From: Rhizobium herbae
GTDB lineage: Bacteria > Pseudomonadota > Alphaproteobacteria > Rhizobiales > Rhizobiaceae
Assembly (NCBI RefSeq): GCF_017873135.1
Contig: NZ_JAGGJV010000007.1
Location: 62,001 to 126,000 of the forward strand
Direction: 5' to 3'
DNA: 64,000 bases
In this document: positions 16,020 through 25,069 of the stretch, piece after piece
Position numbering within the stretch: position 1 is the stretch's first letter
Layout: every line of letters starts with the position of its first letter
Program-made: the position numbers and the translations under genes
The notes under the pieces: model-generated
The model's input: the letters and a program-made list of their open reading frames with translations, nothing else
Database searches by the model: none
Told to the model about the DNA's origin: nothing

Positions 16020-16852
16020 TGCGCCGCCTCCGACACCTGTTTGGTGACAGTGCGCGGATAGACCTCGTGGATTACCTCGTCGATGAAATAGGGCGTCAAC
16101 TCGGGCAGCGGGACGATCTCGCTCGATACATTCTCACTGAGCGTATGGATGACGGCGCCGACCACCCGCTCGCCCGGCATTTCCCGCTCCAGCTTGTCGA
16201 TGATGAAGGCCGATGACGGCCCCCAGACGAGTGCGGTGTTCTCGAATGCGCCTTTCCAGGCCCAATGCAGATGGCCAGTGGCGAAAAGCGCCACATCATG
16301 CGCTGCAAGCAGATCGTAGAGACGCTGGCGCGGGGCAGGGCGGATACTCCAGTAACCGGTATCGCCTTCTTGCGCGTCATCGACGAACAGCGGCTTGTGG
16401 GTAAAGATCGCGACGCGCCGGCCGTCGCGGGCCGCCAACACCTCCTCCAACCAGGAGAACTGCGTCTCTTCCTCCGCATCGCCATGGCCGAACAACAGGC
16501 TGTTCAGCCCGATCAGCCGCCAGTTGTCATGGTCCGAAACCCAATAGTCAGGTCCGGCCAGGCGGCGCCATCGCTCCAGCCGGTCGGCATCCACAGGCTG
16601 GTCGGAACCCGGCAGATGGCCAACATCATGGTTTCCCGGCACGATCAGCACCGGCATCGGAAGCTGGCGCATCAGTTCCATCGAGAAGGCGATGTCGTCT
16701 TCCTGATCGGCGCCGTCAACTGTGAGATCGCCGGTATGAATGACGAGATCCGCCCCCGTCTGCCTGACCCAGGCCGCAAGCGGTTCCCAGTTGCCGTTGA
16801 AATGAGGCTTGCTGGGGCTGAGATGGGTATCGGTAATCTGGATGATCTTCAT
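16016..16852 (-). CDS. calcineurin-like metallophosphoesterase (Icc/CpdA type)
   Basis: The 278-residue enzyme has the full two-metal motif set: D-x-H (Asp8, His10 in ITDTHLS), GDL (Asp42), GNHD (74-76) and a late TGHLHW. There is no signal peptide, so it is cytoplasmic. The family hydrolyses cyclic nucleotides, phosphodiesters or phosphomonoesters. It is the first gene of the ABC operon and overlaps the ATPase gene by four bases, so its substrate is probably the imported compound, for example a glycerophosphodiester. That would make it functionally like UgpQ although unrelated in fold. Confidence 0.88.
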   Translation of the reverse strand: MKIIQITDTHLSPSKPHFNGNWEPLAAWVRQTGADLVIHTGDLTVDGADQEDDIAFSMELMRQLPMPVLIVPGNHDVGHLPGSDQPVDADRLERWRRLAGPDYWVSDHDNWRLIGLNSLLFGHGDAEEETQFSWLEEVLAARDGRRVAIFTHKPLFVDDAQEGDTGYWSIRPAPRQRLYDLLAAHDVALFATGHLHWAWKGAFENTALVWGPSSAFIIDKLEREMPGERVVGAVIHTLSENVSSEIVPLPELTPYFIDEVIHEVYPRTVTKQVSEAAQ

Positions 16853-16880
16853 GGTGCGTACTCCGCATCGCCTTGCAACG

Positions 16881-16904
16881 GCGCCAGGGATCGTGTCCTG
16901 GCGC
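16881..16904. repeat. perfect inverted repeat upstream of the phosphoesterase operon
   Basis: The arms GCGCCAGG and CCTGGCGC are separated by eight bases. An 8-base direct repeat GTGCGTAC flanks this hairpin at 16854-16861 and 16923-16930. There is no proper T-run, so it may be a binding site or a weak transcript end from the methyltransferase operon upstream. Confidence 0.4.
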
Positions 16905-16932
16905 TTTCGCAGCCTCTGTAGAGTGCGTACAT

Positions 16933-16946
16933 GTCAGTCGATTGAC
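16933..16946. promoter_or_regulatory. candidate LacI-family operator
   Basis: The 14-base dyad reads GTCAGTCGATTGAC with a central CG and a single mismatched pair. That matches the general LacI/GalR operator architecture. It lies about 80 bases upstream of the phosphoesterase start, where a repressor would block the operon promoter. The LacI gene adjoining the far end of this operon is the obvious candidate. Confidence 0.45.
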
Positions 16947-17142
16947 GGGGGTTTTCAGCCAGTTTTCAGCTTTGTCGCATAAGTGTCAGAATGGGCGGCC
17001 GGGAACCTTGCCGGCACTGCGATTTCCCCGAAACGGCGTCGCCAACATGCGGATGTCCGAGATCGAACCGGACAGGATTGCCCATGGCAAGCGGTCTGCC
17101 GGCAGGCTTGCCACGTGTGATGATCACCCGACACGCTTCGAT

Positions 17143-18057
17143 TCAGAAGCAACGATACTCGTGCGAAAGCGCGTGTATGTGGTCGGTGCCAATACCGCAG
17201 CAGCCGCCGATGATGCTGGCGCCGGAAGCGGCCCAGCGCTTTGCCCACTGGCCGTAGGCGCCGGGATCAAGGTCCGTGCGGACTTCGGTGATCGCGGCAT
17301 TGGCTTCCTCGTCATCCTGCTGGGATGGAAAGGCATTGGCATAGACGCCGACCTGAATATCGGTGCCTAGCGCTTCGAATGTTGCCTTGGCGGTTGCTAT
17401 CGCCGCCTCCATGACTTCCGGCATGCTGCAGTTGAACAGCATGGCCTCGACGCCAAGGACTGCGACAAGCTCTGCGGCAGCCTTGACGGTTTCGTTCGAG
17501 CGCAGCAATGGCTCGGGCATGTCGGAAGGTGTAATATCGTCGCGCAGGGTGAAGGAGACCCACAGCGGCTTGCCGGTCGCCTTGGTCGCTTCATGGGCGG
17601 CAAGCGCCTCGGCAAGGCTGCTCTGTGTTTCTGCGAGCCAGAGATCGACAAACGGAGCCATACCCTTGACCAGGACGCCGAGATAGCGTCCGACCAGTTC
17701 CGGATTGAAAAGGTGCGGCTGATACGAACCGAAAACGGGCGGCAATGAGCCTGCGACGAGGATCTCCCGATCCTTCGCGGCGTCGGCAGCCTCGCGCGCA
17801 ATGCGTCCGGCGCGGGCCGCGAGCATCTCGCCGTCGGCCTCGAAACGAGTATCGCCGATATGAAAGGGAACCACGGCGTAACTGTTGGTGGTGATGACGT
17901 CGGCACCGGCGCCGATATAATTGTCGTGTACCGTGCGGACGAAGTCCGGCGCTTCCATCAATGCAAGCGCCGACCATTCCGGCTGGCGGAAAGGCGCGCC
18001 GATGCGCTCGAGTTCGCGGCCGGTGCCGCCGTCCAGAATCAGTCCACGCCGTGCCAT
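17143..18057 (-). CDS. homocysteine S-methyltransferase family protein
   Basis: The 304-residue enzyme has the complete zinc-site set of the family: Cys210 in LLFNCSMPEV and the Cys286-Cys287 pair in GGCCGIG. Other family signatures are LILDGGTGREL, ADVITTNSYAVVP and PLWVSFTL. Members move a methyl group from S-methylmethionine, betaine or related donors to homocysteine, making methionine. It is the last gene of the M20/peptide-ABC operon, 39 bases after the double ATPase gene. This suggests that the transporter brings in a methylated sulfur or amino compound, but the donor is unknown. A close paralog is at 52481-53395. Confidence 0.88.
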   Translation of the reverse strand: MARRGLILDGGTGRELERIGAPFRQPEWSALALMEAPDFVRTVHDNYIGAGADVITTNSYAVVPFHIGDTRFEADGEMLAARAGRIAREAADAAKDREILVAGSLPPVFGSYQPHLFNPELVGRYLGVLVKGMAPFVDLWLAETQSSLAEALAAHEATKATGKPLWVSFTLRDDITPSDMPEPLLRSNETVKAAAELVAVLGVEAMLFNCSMPEVMEAAIATAKATFEALGTDIQVGVYANAFPSQQDDEEANAAITEVRTDLDPGAYGQWAKRWAASGASIIGGCCGIGTDHIHALSHEYRCF

Positions 18058-18096
18058 TCCATCATTCCTTGCTTTGTCATCGTGTCGTCAAAAGTC

Positions 18097-19704
18097 TTAG
18101 CTGCTTCGCCTTGGAGAGGGCCTTCGGGCGATCGCTTCATCCAGCCAGCCCGGGCGCATTTCCGGGACCGAGGCGACCAGCTTTTCAGTATACGGATCGA
18201 AGGGCGGCGCTAGAACCTCGGCCTTGCGGCCATACCGCACCACCTTGCCACCGAGCATGACCGCGACCGTATCGGCGATCGCCCGCACGATGGCAAGATC
18301 ATGGGTGATGAACAGATAGGATGTGCCCACCTCGGCTTGCAGGCGCATCAGGAGATCGAGAATGCCTTCTGCCACCAGCGGATCGAGCGCCGACGTGGGT
18401 TCGTCGCAGATGATCAGCTTGGGATCGGCCGCAAGTGCGCGGGCAATGCAGATGCGCTGCTTTTGTCCGCCGGACAGTTCGGCCGGATAGCGGCCGAGCA
18501 TGCTGTGGGGAAGCTCGATCTGGTCGAGCAGCGTGGCCACGCGGCTTTGGAGCGCGGCGCCCTTCAGGCCGAAATAGAAAGCCAGCGGCCGGGACAGGAT
18601 CGCCTCGACGGTCTGGCGCGGATTGAGGGCAAGATCAGGGATCTGGTTGACGATCTGGATATTGCGCAGGGTCTCCGGTGTGCGCGCGGCAAGCCCGTTT
18701 GCCAGTTCCTTGCCGTCGAAGCTTAAGGTTCCGGAAGAGGCCGGAAGCAGGCCGGTGACGACGCGCGCCAGTGTCGATTTCCCCGAACCGGATTCGCCGA
18801 CCACCGCAAGCGTTTCGCCACGGCCGAGATCAAGGCTCACATCCTGGAGAACGGGTATGCCCGGTATGTAGCCAGCCTCTATTCCCTTGATGCTTAAAAG
18901 ACTGTCGCGCGCCTGTTCCCGGGCCGGCTTTTCGGACTGGCGCATGGAAACGAGCTGCCGAGTATAGTCTTCCCTCGGCGCATTGAAGATATCGTCGACC
19001 GAGCCGCGCTCGACCATCCGGCCGTTGCGCAGCACCAGGATGTCGTCGGCGACCTGTGCGACGACGGCAAGATCGTGGGATATGTAGAGTGCGGAGGTGC
19101 CGGTCTTGGCGATTGCCTGCTTGATCGCAGCCAGCACCTCGATCTGCGTGGTCACGTCGAGCGCGGTGGTCGGTTCGTCGAAGACGATCAGTTCCGGATG
19201 CGGGCAGAGCGCCATCGCGGTCATGGCACGTTGCAACTGGCCGCCGGATCCCTGGTGCGGATAGCGGTCGCCGAAATTTTCCGGATCCGGCAGGCCGAGC
19301 AGGGCGAAGAGCTCTTTGGCGCGTTCGATCGCCATCGCGCGGCTCATCAGGCCATGCCAGAGCGTGGCTTCGATCACCTGATCGATCAGCCGGTGCGCCG
19401 GGTTGAAGGCTGCTGCCGCCGACTGGGCGACATAAGTGACGGCGGCCCCGCGCAGGAGCCGCGTATCCCGTTTTGACAAGTGCAGGATGTCGCGGCCGTT
19501 CAGTTCCGCCTGTCCGCCTGTGATCTGCAGGCCGTCGCGGCTATGACCGAGCGAAGCCAGCCCGATGGTCGACTTGCCCGCGCCGGATTCGCCGATCAGG
19601 CCAAGGACACGACCCTTTTGCAGATCGAACGAAACCTTGTCGACGATCGTCGCATCGCCTGCCTTGATTTCGAGATCGGTGACTTTCAGCAGGATGTCAG
19701 CCAT
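18097..19704 (-). CDS. peptide-type ABC transporter double ATPase (DppD-DppF fusion)
   Basis: The 535-residue protein contains two complete nucleotide-binding domains. The first has Walker A GESGAGKST (38-46), a slightly unusual signature GSGGQ (152-156) and Walker [13 protein letters not shown]. The second has Walker [10 protein letters not shown] (303-311), LSGGQ (410-414) and LIICDEPTSALD. Both keep the Q-loop Gln and H-loop His, so both sites should hydrolyse ATP. It overlaps the upstream permease gene by eight bases. It serves the DppB/DppC pair at 19.7-21.5 kb. Confidence 0.92.
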   Translation of the reverse strand: MADILLKVTDLEIKAGDATIVDKVSFDLQKGRVLGLIGESGAGKSTIGLASLGHSRDGLQITGGQAELNGRDILHLSKRDTRLLRGAAVTYVAQSAAAAFNPAHRLIDQVIEATLWHGLMSRAMAIERAKELFALLGLPDPENFGDRYPHQGSGGQLQRAMTAMALCPHPELIVFDEPTTALDVTTQIEVLAAIKQAIAKTGTSALYISHDLAVVAQVADDILVLRNGRMVERGSVDDIFNAPREDYTRQLVSMRQSEKPAREQARDSLLSIKGIEAGYIPGIPVLQDVSLDLGRGETLAVVGESGSGKSTLARVVTGLLPASSGTLSFDGKELANGLAARTPETLRNIQIVNQIPDLALNPRQTVEAILSRPLAFYFGLKGAALQSRVATLLDQIELPHSMLGRYPAELSGGQKQRICIARALAADPKLIICDEPTSALDPLVAEGILDLLMRLQAEVGTSYLFITHDLAIVRAIADTVAVMLGGKVVRYGRKAEVLAPPFDPYTEKLVASVPEMRPGWLDEAIARRPSPRRSS

Positions 19705-20527
19705 TGCGGCGTGCGCCCTTCAGGCTGGTCGTCTTGCGGAGTATCCAGTCCACCACAAGATTGACGCAAATGACCAGAGCAGCGATCGCGGCGCCCGGAA
19801 TAAGCGCGGCGAAGATACCGAACAGCAATCCATCCTTATTTTCCTTCACCAAACTGCCCCAATCGGCGATCGGCGGCTGCACGCCAAGGCCGAGGAAGGA
19901 GAGGGTCGAGAGGAAGAGAATGGCGAAAGCAAAACGCAGGCCGAGTTCGGCCAGAAGTGGCGAGAGCGCATTTGGCAAAATCTCCCGAACGATGATCCAG
20001 CTCCAGCTTTCGCCGCGAAGCCGCGCCACCTCGACATAGTCCAGCCCGACGAGATCGGCGGCGATCGCCCGGCTGACGCGAAAGACGCGCGTCGCCTCGA
20101 GAGTGGCCATGACAAGCACCAGCACCACCATGTTCTTCGGAAGGACGGCGAGCACGACGAGCGCAAAGATCAGCGTTGGGATTGCCATCATGAGATCGTT
20201 CAGCCGCGACAGGATCTGATCGATCCAGCCGCGCCGAACTGCTGCGTAGAAACCGAGGGAGACACCGATGAGAAAGGCGATGGCGGTCGAAAGGGCTGCG
20301 ATGACGAATGTGACCCGCGCACCCCAGACGAGGCGCGAGAACAGATCGCGGCCGATATTGTCGGTCCCCAGCAGCGCATCGGCGGAGGGCACGTCCCAGA
20401 CGCCGCCGACCACCTCGGAAACCGGATGCGGCGCGAGCCAGGGGGCAAATGCCGCCAGCACGATAAAAGCGGCGACACCGACGAGACCTATCAGCGCCAT
20501 GGGCGTAAGGGGCGGTAGATTTTTCAT
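19697..20527 (-). CDS. peptide-type ABC transporter permease (DppC)
   Basis: The 276-residue integral membrane protein has the DppC hallmarks LLGTDNIGRDLFSRLVWGAR near residue 53 and the docking loop DYVEVARLRGESWSWIIVREILPN. Six membrane segments are predicted. Its start overlaps the stop of the DppB gene by four bases and its end overlaps the ATPase start, so the three are translationally coupled. Confidence 0.92.
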   Translation of the reverse strand: MKNLPPLTPMALIGLVGVAAFIVLAAFAPWLAPHPVSEVVGGVWDVPSADALLGTDNIGRDLFSRLVWGARVTFVIAALSTAIAFLIGVSLGFYAAVRRGWIDQILSRLNDLMMAIPTLIFALVVLAVLPKNMVVLVLVMATLEATRVFRVSRAIAADLVGLDYVEVARLRGESWSWIIVREILPNALSPLLAELGLRFAFAILFLSTLSFLGLGVQPPIADWGSLVKENKDGLLFGIFAALIPGAAIAALVICVNLVVDWILRKTTSLKGARRNG

Positions 20528-21510
20528 CGCGGATGCCTCAGCCGGGGATTGGCGAGAACGGAGACCATGTCGGCAACAATATTCAACAGGATATAAACGG
20601 CCGCAAAAACCAGGCCTGCAGCCTGCACGACGGGTACGTCACGCTTTGCCACGTGATCCACCAGGTACTGCCCCATGCCGGGATAGACGAAGATCACTTC
20701 CACCACCACGACGCCGACGATGAGATAGGCGAGATTGAGCGCCACGACATTGACGATTGGCGACAAGGCGTTGGGCAGCGCATGCTTCCAGACGATACGC
20801 CACCAGGGCAGCCCCTTGAGGAGAGCTGTTTCGATATAAGGGGAAGCCATGACGTTGAGGAGGGCCGCGCGCGTCATCCGCATCATGTGCCCGAGAACGG
20901 CGAGCACCAGTGTCAGGCACGGAAGCAACATGACGACGAGCCGCTGTCCAATCGGCATGGCGTCGGAAACGGTGGCACTGCTCGGAAGCCAGAAGTGGGC
21001 GACGGAAAAATATGCGATGAGCAGGTAGCCGGCGAAGAATTCGGGAAGCGATATCGCGCTGAGGGTGACCAGGCCGATGGTTCGGTCGACCCAGGTGCCG
21101 TTGTAGAGCACGGAAAGGATCCCCAGCAGGATCGACAGCGGCACGGCAATGACGGCGGCCATCGCCGCCAGCAACAGCGTATTTTTGAGGCGCGGCGCAA
21201 TGCTCTTGGCGATGTCCTGCCGGTTGCTGTAGCTGCGACCGAAATCGCCGGTAACGGCGGCGCCCAGCCATTTGACGTAGCGGATAGGTGCAGGCTGTTC
21301 GAGACCGAGTTCCTTGCGGATGCTCGCCACCGCTTCCGGCGTTGCCTGCTGGCCGAGCATCGAGGTCGCGACATCGCCCGGCAGGATCTGCGTTCCGGCA
21401 AAGATGACGAGCGACACCGCCCACAAGAGCAACAGCCCGAGCAGGAGCCGCTTGACGAGCAGCGACCACAAGCTGTTGCCGCTCGTCTTTTGTGCCGGTA
21501 AAGGGCTCAT
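20524..21510 (-). CDS. peptide-type ABC transporter permease (DppB)
   Basis: ATG 21510 gives 328 residues; the frame is open to 21558, but those codons are upstream of the usual N-terminus. The protein has the DppB pattern: an N-terminal helix, LPGDVATSMLGQQATPEAVAS, then GDFGRSYSNRQ and the docking loop around YIETALLKGLPWWRIVWKHALPN. It partners the DppC protein that follows it. Confidence 0.9.
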   Translation of the reverse strand: MSPLPAQKTSGNSLWSLLVKRLLLGLLLLWAVSLVIFAGTQILPGDVATSMLGQQATPEAVASIRKELGLEQPAPIRYVKWLGAAVTGDFGRSYSNRQDIAKSIAPRLKNTLLLAAMAAVIAVPLSILLGILSVLYNGTWVDRTIGLVTLSAISLPEFFAGYLLIAYFSVAHFWLPSSATVSDAMPIGQRLVVMLLPCLTLVLAVLGHMMRMTRAALLNVMASPYIETALLKGLPWWRIVWKHALPNALSPIVNVVALNLAYLIVGVVVVEVIFVYPGMGQYLVDHVAKRDVPVVQAAGLVFAAVYILLNIVADMVSVLANPRLRHPR

Positions 21511-21647
21511 CGCCTGTATTTCTGTGTCGATTCCGTCAGCCAACGGCGGGCCGCCCATCTGTCTGTTGTCGAGATTTAACGAATGGCGCTATCGCGAAGT
21601 TAGCCGCGACGCAACGGTTTAGCTGCCGGGTGGCGAAAATAGGCTGC

Positions 21648-21667
21648 CCCCGGATCGTCGTCCGGGG
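21648..21667 (-). other. intercistronic hairpin between binding-protein and permease genes
   Basis: CCCCGGA and TCCGGGG pair around a six-base loop in the 185-base gap between the binding-protein stop and the DppB start. No T-run follows. Such hairpins commonly protect the upstream mRNA so the binding protein is made in excess over the membrane components; that role is inferred here. Confidence 0.5.
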
Positions 21668-21695
21668 ACGATGATTGTGTTGCCTTCGTGTCGGG

Positions 21696-23279
21696 TCAGG
21701 CGTTGAGCCAGGCGCGCTCGGCAATGCGGTAGCCGCTGAGATCGCCGCCGCCCGGCACCGGAACATAACCGCCGACCTTCTCGGATGCGGCTGCCAGATT
21801 GTCGACGAAGAGCGGGATAAGCTCGCCGCCTTCGTCCACCAGCTTGACCTGCAGGTCGTGGTAGATCTGCTTGCGCTTTGTTTCGTCCAGCTCGACGCGG
21901 GCTGCTGCCAAAAGCTTGTCGAAGGCTTCGTCCCGCCAGGCGGTCTCGTTCCATGGCGCTTCCGACTGGAAGATCAGCGATAGCATGGCATCCGCCGTCG
22001 GGCGCACGGACCAGTTGGAAGCAACGAAAGGCTTCTTCAGCCACACTTCGTCCCAGTAGCCATCGGAGGGCACGCGCTCGACATCGATCGTGATACCGGC
22101 CTTGGCGGCCGACGCCTGGAAGAGCTGGGCGGCATCGACGGACCCCGGGAAGCCGTTGTCGGAGACGCTGAGCTGGATGCCGCCGGGCGAGCCGGCCTTC
22201 TTGAAATGGAAGGCGGCTTTGTCCGCGTCATAGGCGCGCTGCGGAATGTCCTTGGCGAAGTAGGGGTTCCAGGATGCAATCGGATTGTCATTGCCGATGG
22301 CGCCGGTGCCGACGAGGAGGCTCTTCTGCAGCTCTTCGCGATCGATCGCATATTTCAGCGCCAGACGCAGATCGACGTTGTCGTAAGGTGCTGCATCGAC
22401 ACGCATGGGGAAGCAGAACATGGTGTTTTCCTGCGAGCGCAGGATCTGTACGCCGGGGCGAGAGCTCAGCAGGTTCAATGCGCGGGGTTCGACGCGGTTG
22501 ATGATATGAACCTGTCCGCTGAGAAGGGCTGCCATGCGCGCCGTCGCATCGCTCATCGCAATGGTTTCGACCGAGTCGACATGGGCGCGGTCGGATGCCC
22601 AGTAGTTCGGATTGCGCTTGGTCAGGGCGCGAACGCCGGGCTGAAAGTCTTCGAGAATGAAGGCGCCGGTGCCGATGCCCTTGTCGAAGTCGCCCCCATC
22701 AGGGCCGATGCCCATGTGATAATCGACGAGTGCAGCCGGGAAATCGGCATTGCCTGCGCTCAGCGTTACGGTAACTTCGTGGGTATCCGTGGCCTGAATG
22801 TCGGTAACCGCAAGCAGCTGACCCTTGCCCCCAGAGCTGCTTTTCTCGCCACGATGATGATTGAGCGAGTAGACGACATCCTGAGCGACAAGCTCCTTGC
22901 CGTTGTGGAACTGGATGCCTTTCTTCAGTTTGAAGACCCATTTGCTGGCATCGGGCGTCGCCGCTTCCCAGCTCTCGGCCAGAGCCCCGATGAGCTTGCC
23001 ATCCGGTCCGAGCTCCAGAACCGTGTTGAAGAGCTGGAAACCAACCGTATACATGTAGGCTTCTGTGTAGAAAGCCGGGTCCAGCCTGTCCGAGCTCGAG
23101 GCCGTATCGAGGCCGAGGATAAGGTGGCCGCCCTTGACCGGCGTTGCCGCCTGCGCGCCGGCCGAGCCGGGCAGCATCAGGCCGCCAGCGGAAAGTGCTG
23201 CGGAGAGGAGGCCCGCATTTTGCAGAAGCTGCCGGCGTGTAGGCTGCAGGATGTTGGAGATTGTCTTATGAGACGGCAT
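21696..23279 (-). CDS. peptide-type ABC transporter substrate-binding protein (SBP family 5) with Tat signal
   Basis: The start at 23279 has AAGGA eleven bases upstream and yields 527 residues; an open frame continues to 23354. The leader has a twin-arginine motif (TRRQLLQNAGLLSAAL, residues 14-30), pointing to export in folded form. The family-5 fold is clear: GGHLILGLDTASSSDRLDP, WVFKLKKGIQFHNGKEL and the middle DLRLALKYAIDREELQ. It probably binds a peptide or similar amide. The 300-base gap to the M20 gene upstream shows no other gene and may hold a second promoter. Confidence 0.9.
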   Translation of the reverse strand: MPSHKTISNILQPTRRQLLQNAGLLSAALSAGGLMLPGSAGAQAATPVKGGHLILGLDTASSSDRLDPAFYTEAYMYTVGFQLFNTVLELGPDGKLIGALAESWEAATPDASKWVFKLKKGIQFHNGKELVAQDVVYSLNHHRGEKSSSGGKGQLLAVTDIQATDTHEVTVTLSAGNADFPAALVDYHMGIGPDGGDFDKGIGTGAFILEDFQPGVRALTKRNPNYWASDRAHVDSVETIAMSDATARMAALLSGQVHIINRVEPRALNLLSSRPGVQILRSQENTMFCFPMRVDAAPYDNVDLRLALKYAIDREELQKSLLVGTGAIGNDNPIASWNPYFAKDIPQRAYDADKAAFHFKKAGSPGGIQLSVSDNGFPGSVDAAQLFQASAAKAGITIDVERVPSDGYWDEVWLKKPFVASNWSVRPTADAMLSLIFQSEAPWNETAWRDEAFDKLLAAARVELDETKRKQIYHDLQVKLVDEGGELIPLFVDNLAAASEKVGGYVPVPGGGDLSGYRIAERAWLNA

Positions 23280-23579
23280 AACTGATCTGTCCTTGGCATG
23301 GTTGCATGATGTCTGGCATTCCGGCACCCGCAACGCTGGCTTCCGGGCGGTCATTGTCGCAAATTTTCTATGGGTTTCTTGTCTCGCAATCGCGCAAATT
23401 CCTTCTAAAAATCCGTTAGGAAGGGGAAGAAAATGCGGGTTCGAACCAAATCGATCATCGCGGACAGTTAAGAATGCCTCGACTGGTCGGGAGGCGCCAT
23501 CAGCGCGCCTTGACGATGGGCCAATAGACTGAGTCTATGGGTCAAGACGGTGACTGCGATAGCCGATTTTAGCATAGCT

Positions 23580-24764
23580 CTAAGACAGCAGTCTTGCCGC
23601 CGCCAGCGACAGGGCTACGACGCCGTTGCCGATGCAGCGCTCGTCCGGCTGGTAATCGGAATTGTGCAGCCGGTCGTTGCGGCCTTCCTGCGAGGCGCCG
23701 ACGCCGAGCTGAAAGGCTGGAACCCTGGCGCCCACCAGTGCGAAGTCTTCCGCTCCAAGGCTCGCCTCACGCTTCTGGATGACGTCGCCGAAATGGTCGC
23801 GGATGGCCGCCATCGTCGTTTTCAAAAGGCGGTCGTCGGAAACCAGCGATGGCACGCCGCGCACGTAGTTTATCGCGCACCGTACCCGCATAGAAGCCTC
23901 AAGCCCCGCGCAGACGCGTCGCAGCGCCGCCTCGATGACATCGCGCGAAGCCGGATCCTGGCAGCGCACCGTGCCCATGATGCTAACCGAATCCGGGATG
24001 ATGTTGTGAGTATTGCCCCCATGGATGGAACCGATCGTCAGGACGGCCGGCCGCATCGGATCGACCTCTCGCGAAACGATCGTCTGGAGCTGGGTGATCA
24101 GCTGCGCGGTCGCGACAACAGGGTCGATGGCCATATGCGGGCGTGCGGCGTGGCCCGATGCGGCGTGAACGGTAATGTCGAATTCGTCGGACGACCCATT
24201 GGAGATCCCCTCGACGAAACTGAAGCTGCCGATCGGCTCGTCGGGGTGATTGTGGAAACCGAGCGCAAAGTCGACGCCGTCGAGTACGCCATCGGCGATC
24301 ATGGCGGCGGCACCGCTCTCCTGCGTTTCTTCGGCCGGTTGGAACATCAGCTTGATGTTGCCGCTCAGGCGCGGCGCAATCTCCTTCAAGACGGCTCCCA
24401 CACCGATAAGCGTCGCCGTGTGAAGGTCGTGACCACAGGCGTGCATCTTGCCCTCGTTACGGCTGGCGAAAGGCAGGCCGGTCTGCTCCTCGATGGGAAG
24501 CGCATCCATATCGGCGCGAATGACAAGCGTCGGCCCCGGCGCTCCACCCGCGATGAAGCCGACGACGCCAGTGCGCCCGACACCTGTCACGTGGTCGATG
24601 CCGAGGCTTGCCAGTTCACGCGCGACGACACCGCTTGTTCTCTCGACATCGAATCCGGTTTCGGGGTGCTCATGAATGTCGCGGCGGATACCGATGAGAT
24701 GCGCTTCAATCTGTGAGGAAAGGTGCTGAACTAGGCTATTGAGGTCATTTAAATGGGAGTTCAT
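23580..24764 (-). CDS. M20-family amidohydrolase (hippurate hydrolase / aminoacylase-like)
   Basis: ATG 24764 is preceded by AAGGACACCAAC and gives 394 residues. Metal-site motifs are present: HACGHDLHTA (Cys110, His112, Asp113), QPAEETQESGA and FHNHPDEPIGSF, with a late HNSDYQPDE. The M20D family cleaves N-acyl or peptide amide bonds in the cytoplasm, for example N-acyl-amino acids. It heads the peptide ABC operon, so it probably deacylates the imported compound before the methyltransferase at the operon end uses the product. Confidence 0.88.
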   Translation of the reverse strand: MNSHLNDLNSLVQHLSSQIEAHLIGIRRDIHEHPETGFDVERTSGVVARELASLGIDHVTGVGRTGVVGFIAGGAPGPTLVIRADMDALPIEEQTGLPFASRNEGKMHACGHDLHTATLIGVGAVLKEIAPRLSGNIKLMFQPAEETQESGAAAMIADGVLDGVDFALGFHNHPDEPIGSFSFVEGISNGSSDEFDITVHAASGHAARPHMAIDPVVATAQLITQLQTIVSREVDPMRPAVLTIGSIHGGNTHNIIPDSVSIMGTVRCQDPASRDVIEAALRRVCAGLEASMRVRCAINYVRGVPSLVSDDRLLKTTMAAIRDHFGDVIQKREASLGAEDFALVGARVPAFQLGVGASQEGRNDRLHNSDYQPDERCIGNGVVALSLAAARLLS

Positions 24765-25069
24765 GTTGGTGTCCTTACAAATACGAGCGTCAAGCGGAGC
24801 GCGCTGCATGCGGGAGATGGTCTGACGTCAAGGCATATAAGGGATGAAGATTGCTCAGGAAAGGCATTGTGGAAGGTGTACCAAATCAGAGGCTTGGTTC
24901 ACAATCGGCCTTCAACCAACCAAGGAGGCAACGAGTTCCGTATCGGCCGCCAGGTCACGGACAAACAACAAAAGCTTTGCCATTAATTATTTGTGCGATG
25001 CAGCAACCTTCTGACGCATGCTGCGTTGGGGATCGGGCGGTTCTCGCCTAATGCCGCCAGGAGTACCAG
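24765..25069. other. divergent promoter region, no gene seen
   Basis: This 305-base region separates the M20 gene and the PHB-depolymerase-type gene, so it should hold two divergent promoters. I could not resolve convincing -35/-10 pairs or a dyad. The ribosome site of the rightward gene (CAGGAGTACCAG) is at its right end. Confidence 0.4.

Noticed and set aside
16881-16904. hairpin as a rho-independent terminator
   Set aside because: Only TTT follows on the plus strand, and the genes on both sides are on the minus strand, where no T-run follows.
17086-17112. GGCAAGC/GCTTGCC inverted repeat after the methyltransferase gene
   Set aside because: Short arms, long loop and no T-run; too weak to call a terminator.
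19565-20518. 317-codon plus-strand open frame
   Set aside because: It lies wholly opposite the DppC/ATPase genes, is rich in Asp/His/Arg/Gln typical of antisense frames in GC-rich DNA, and has no domain.
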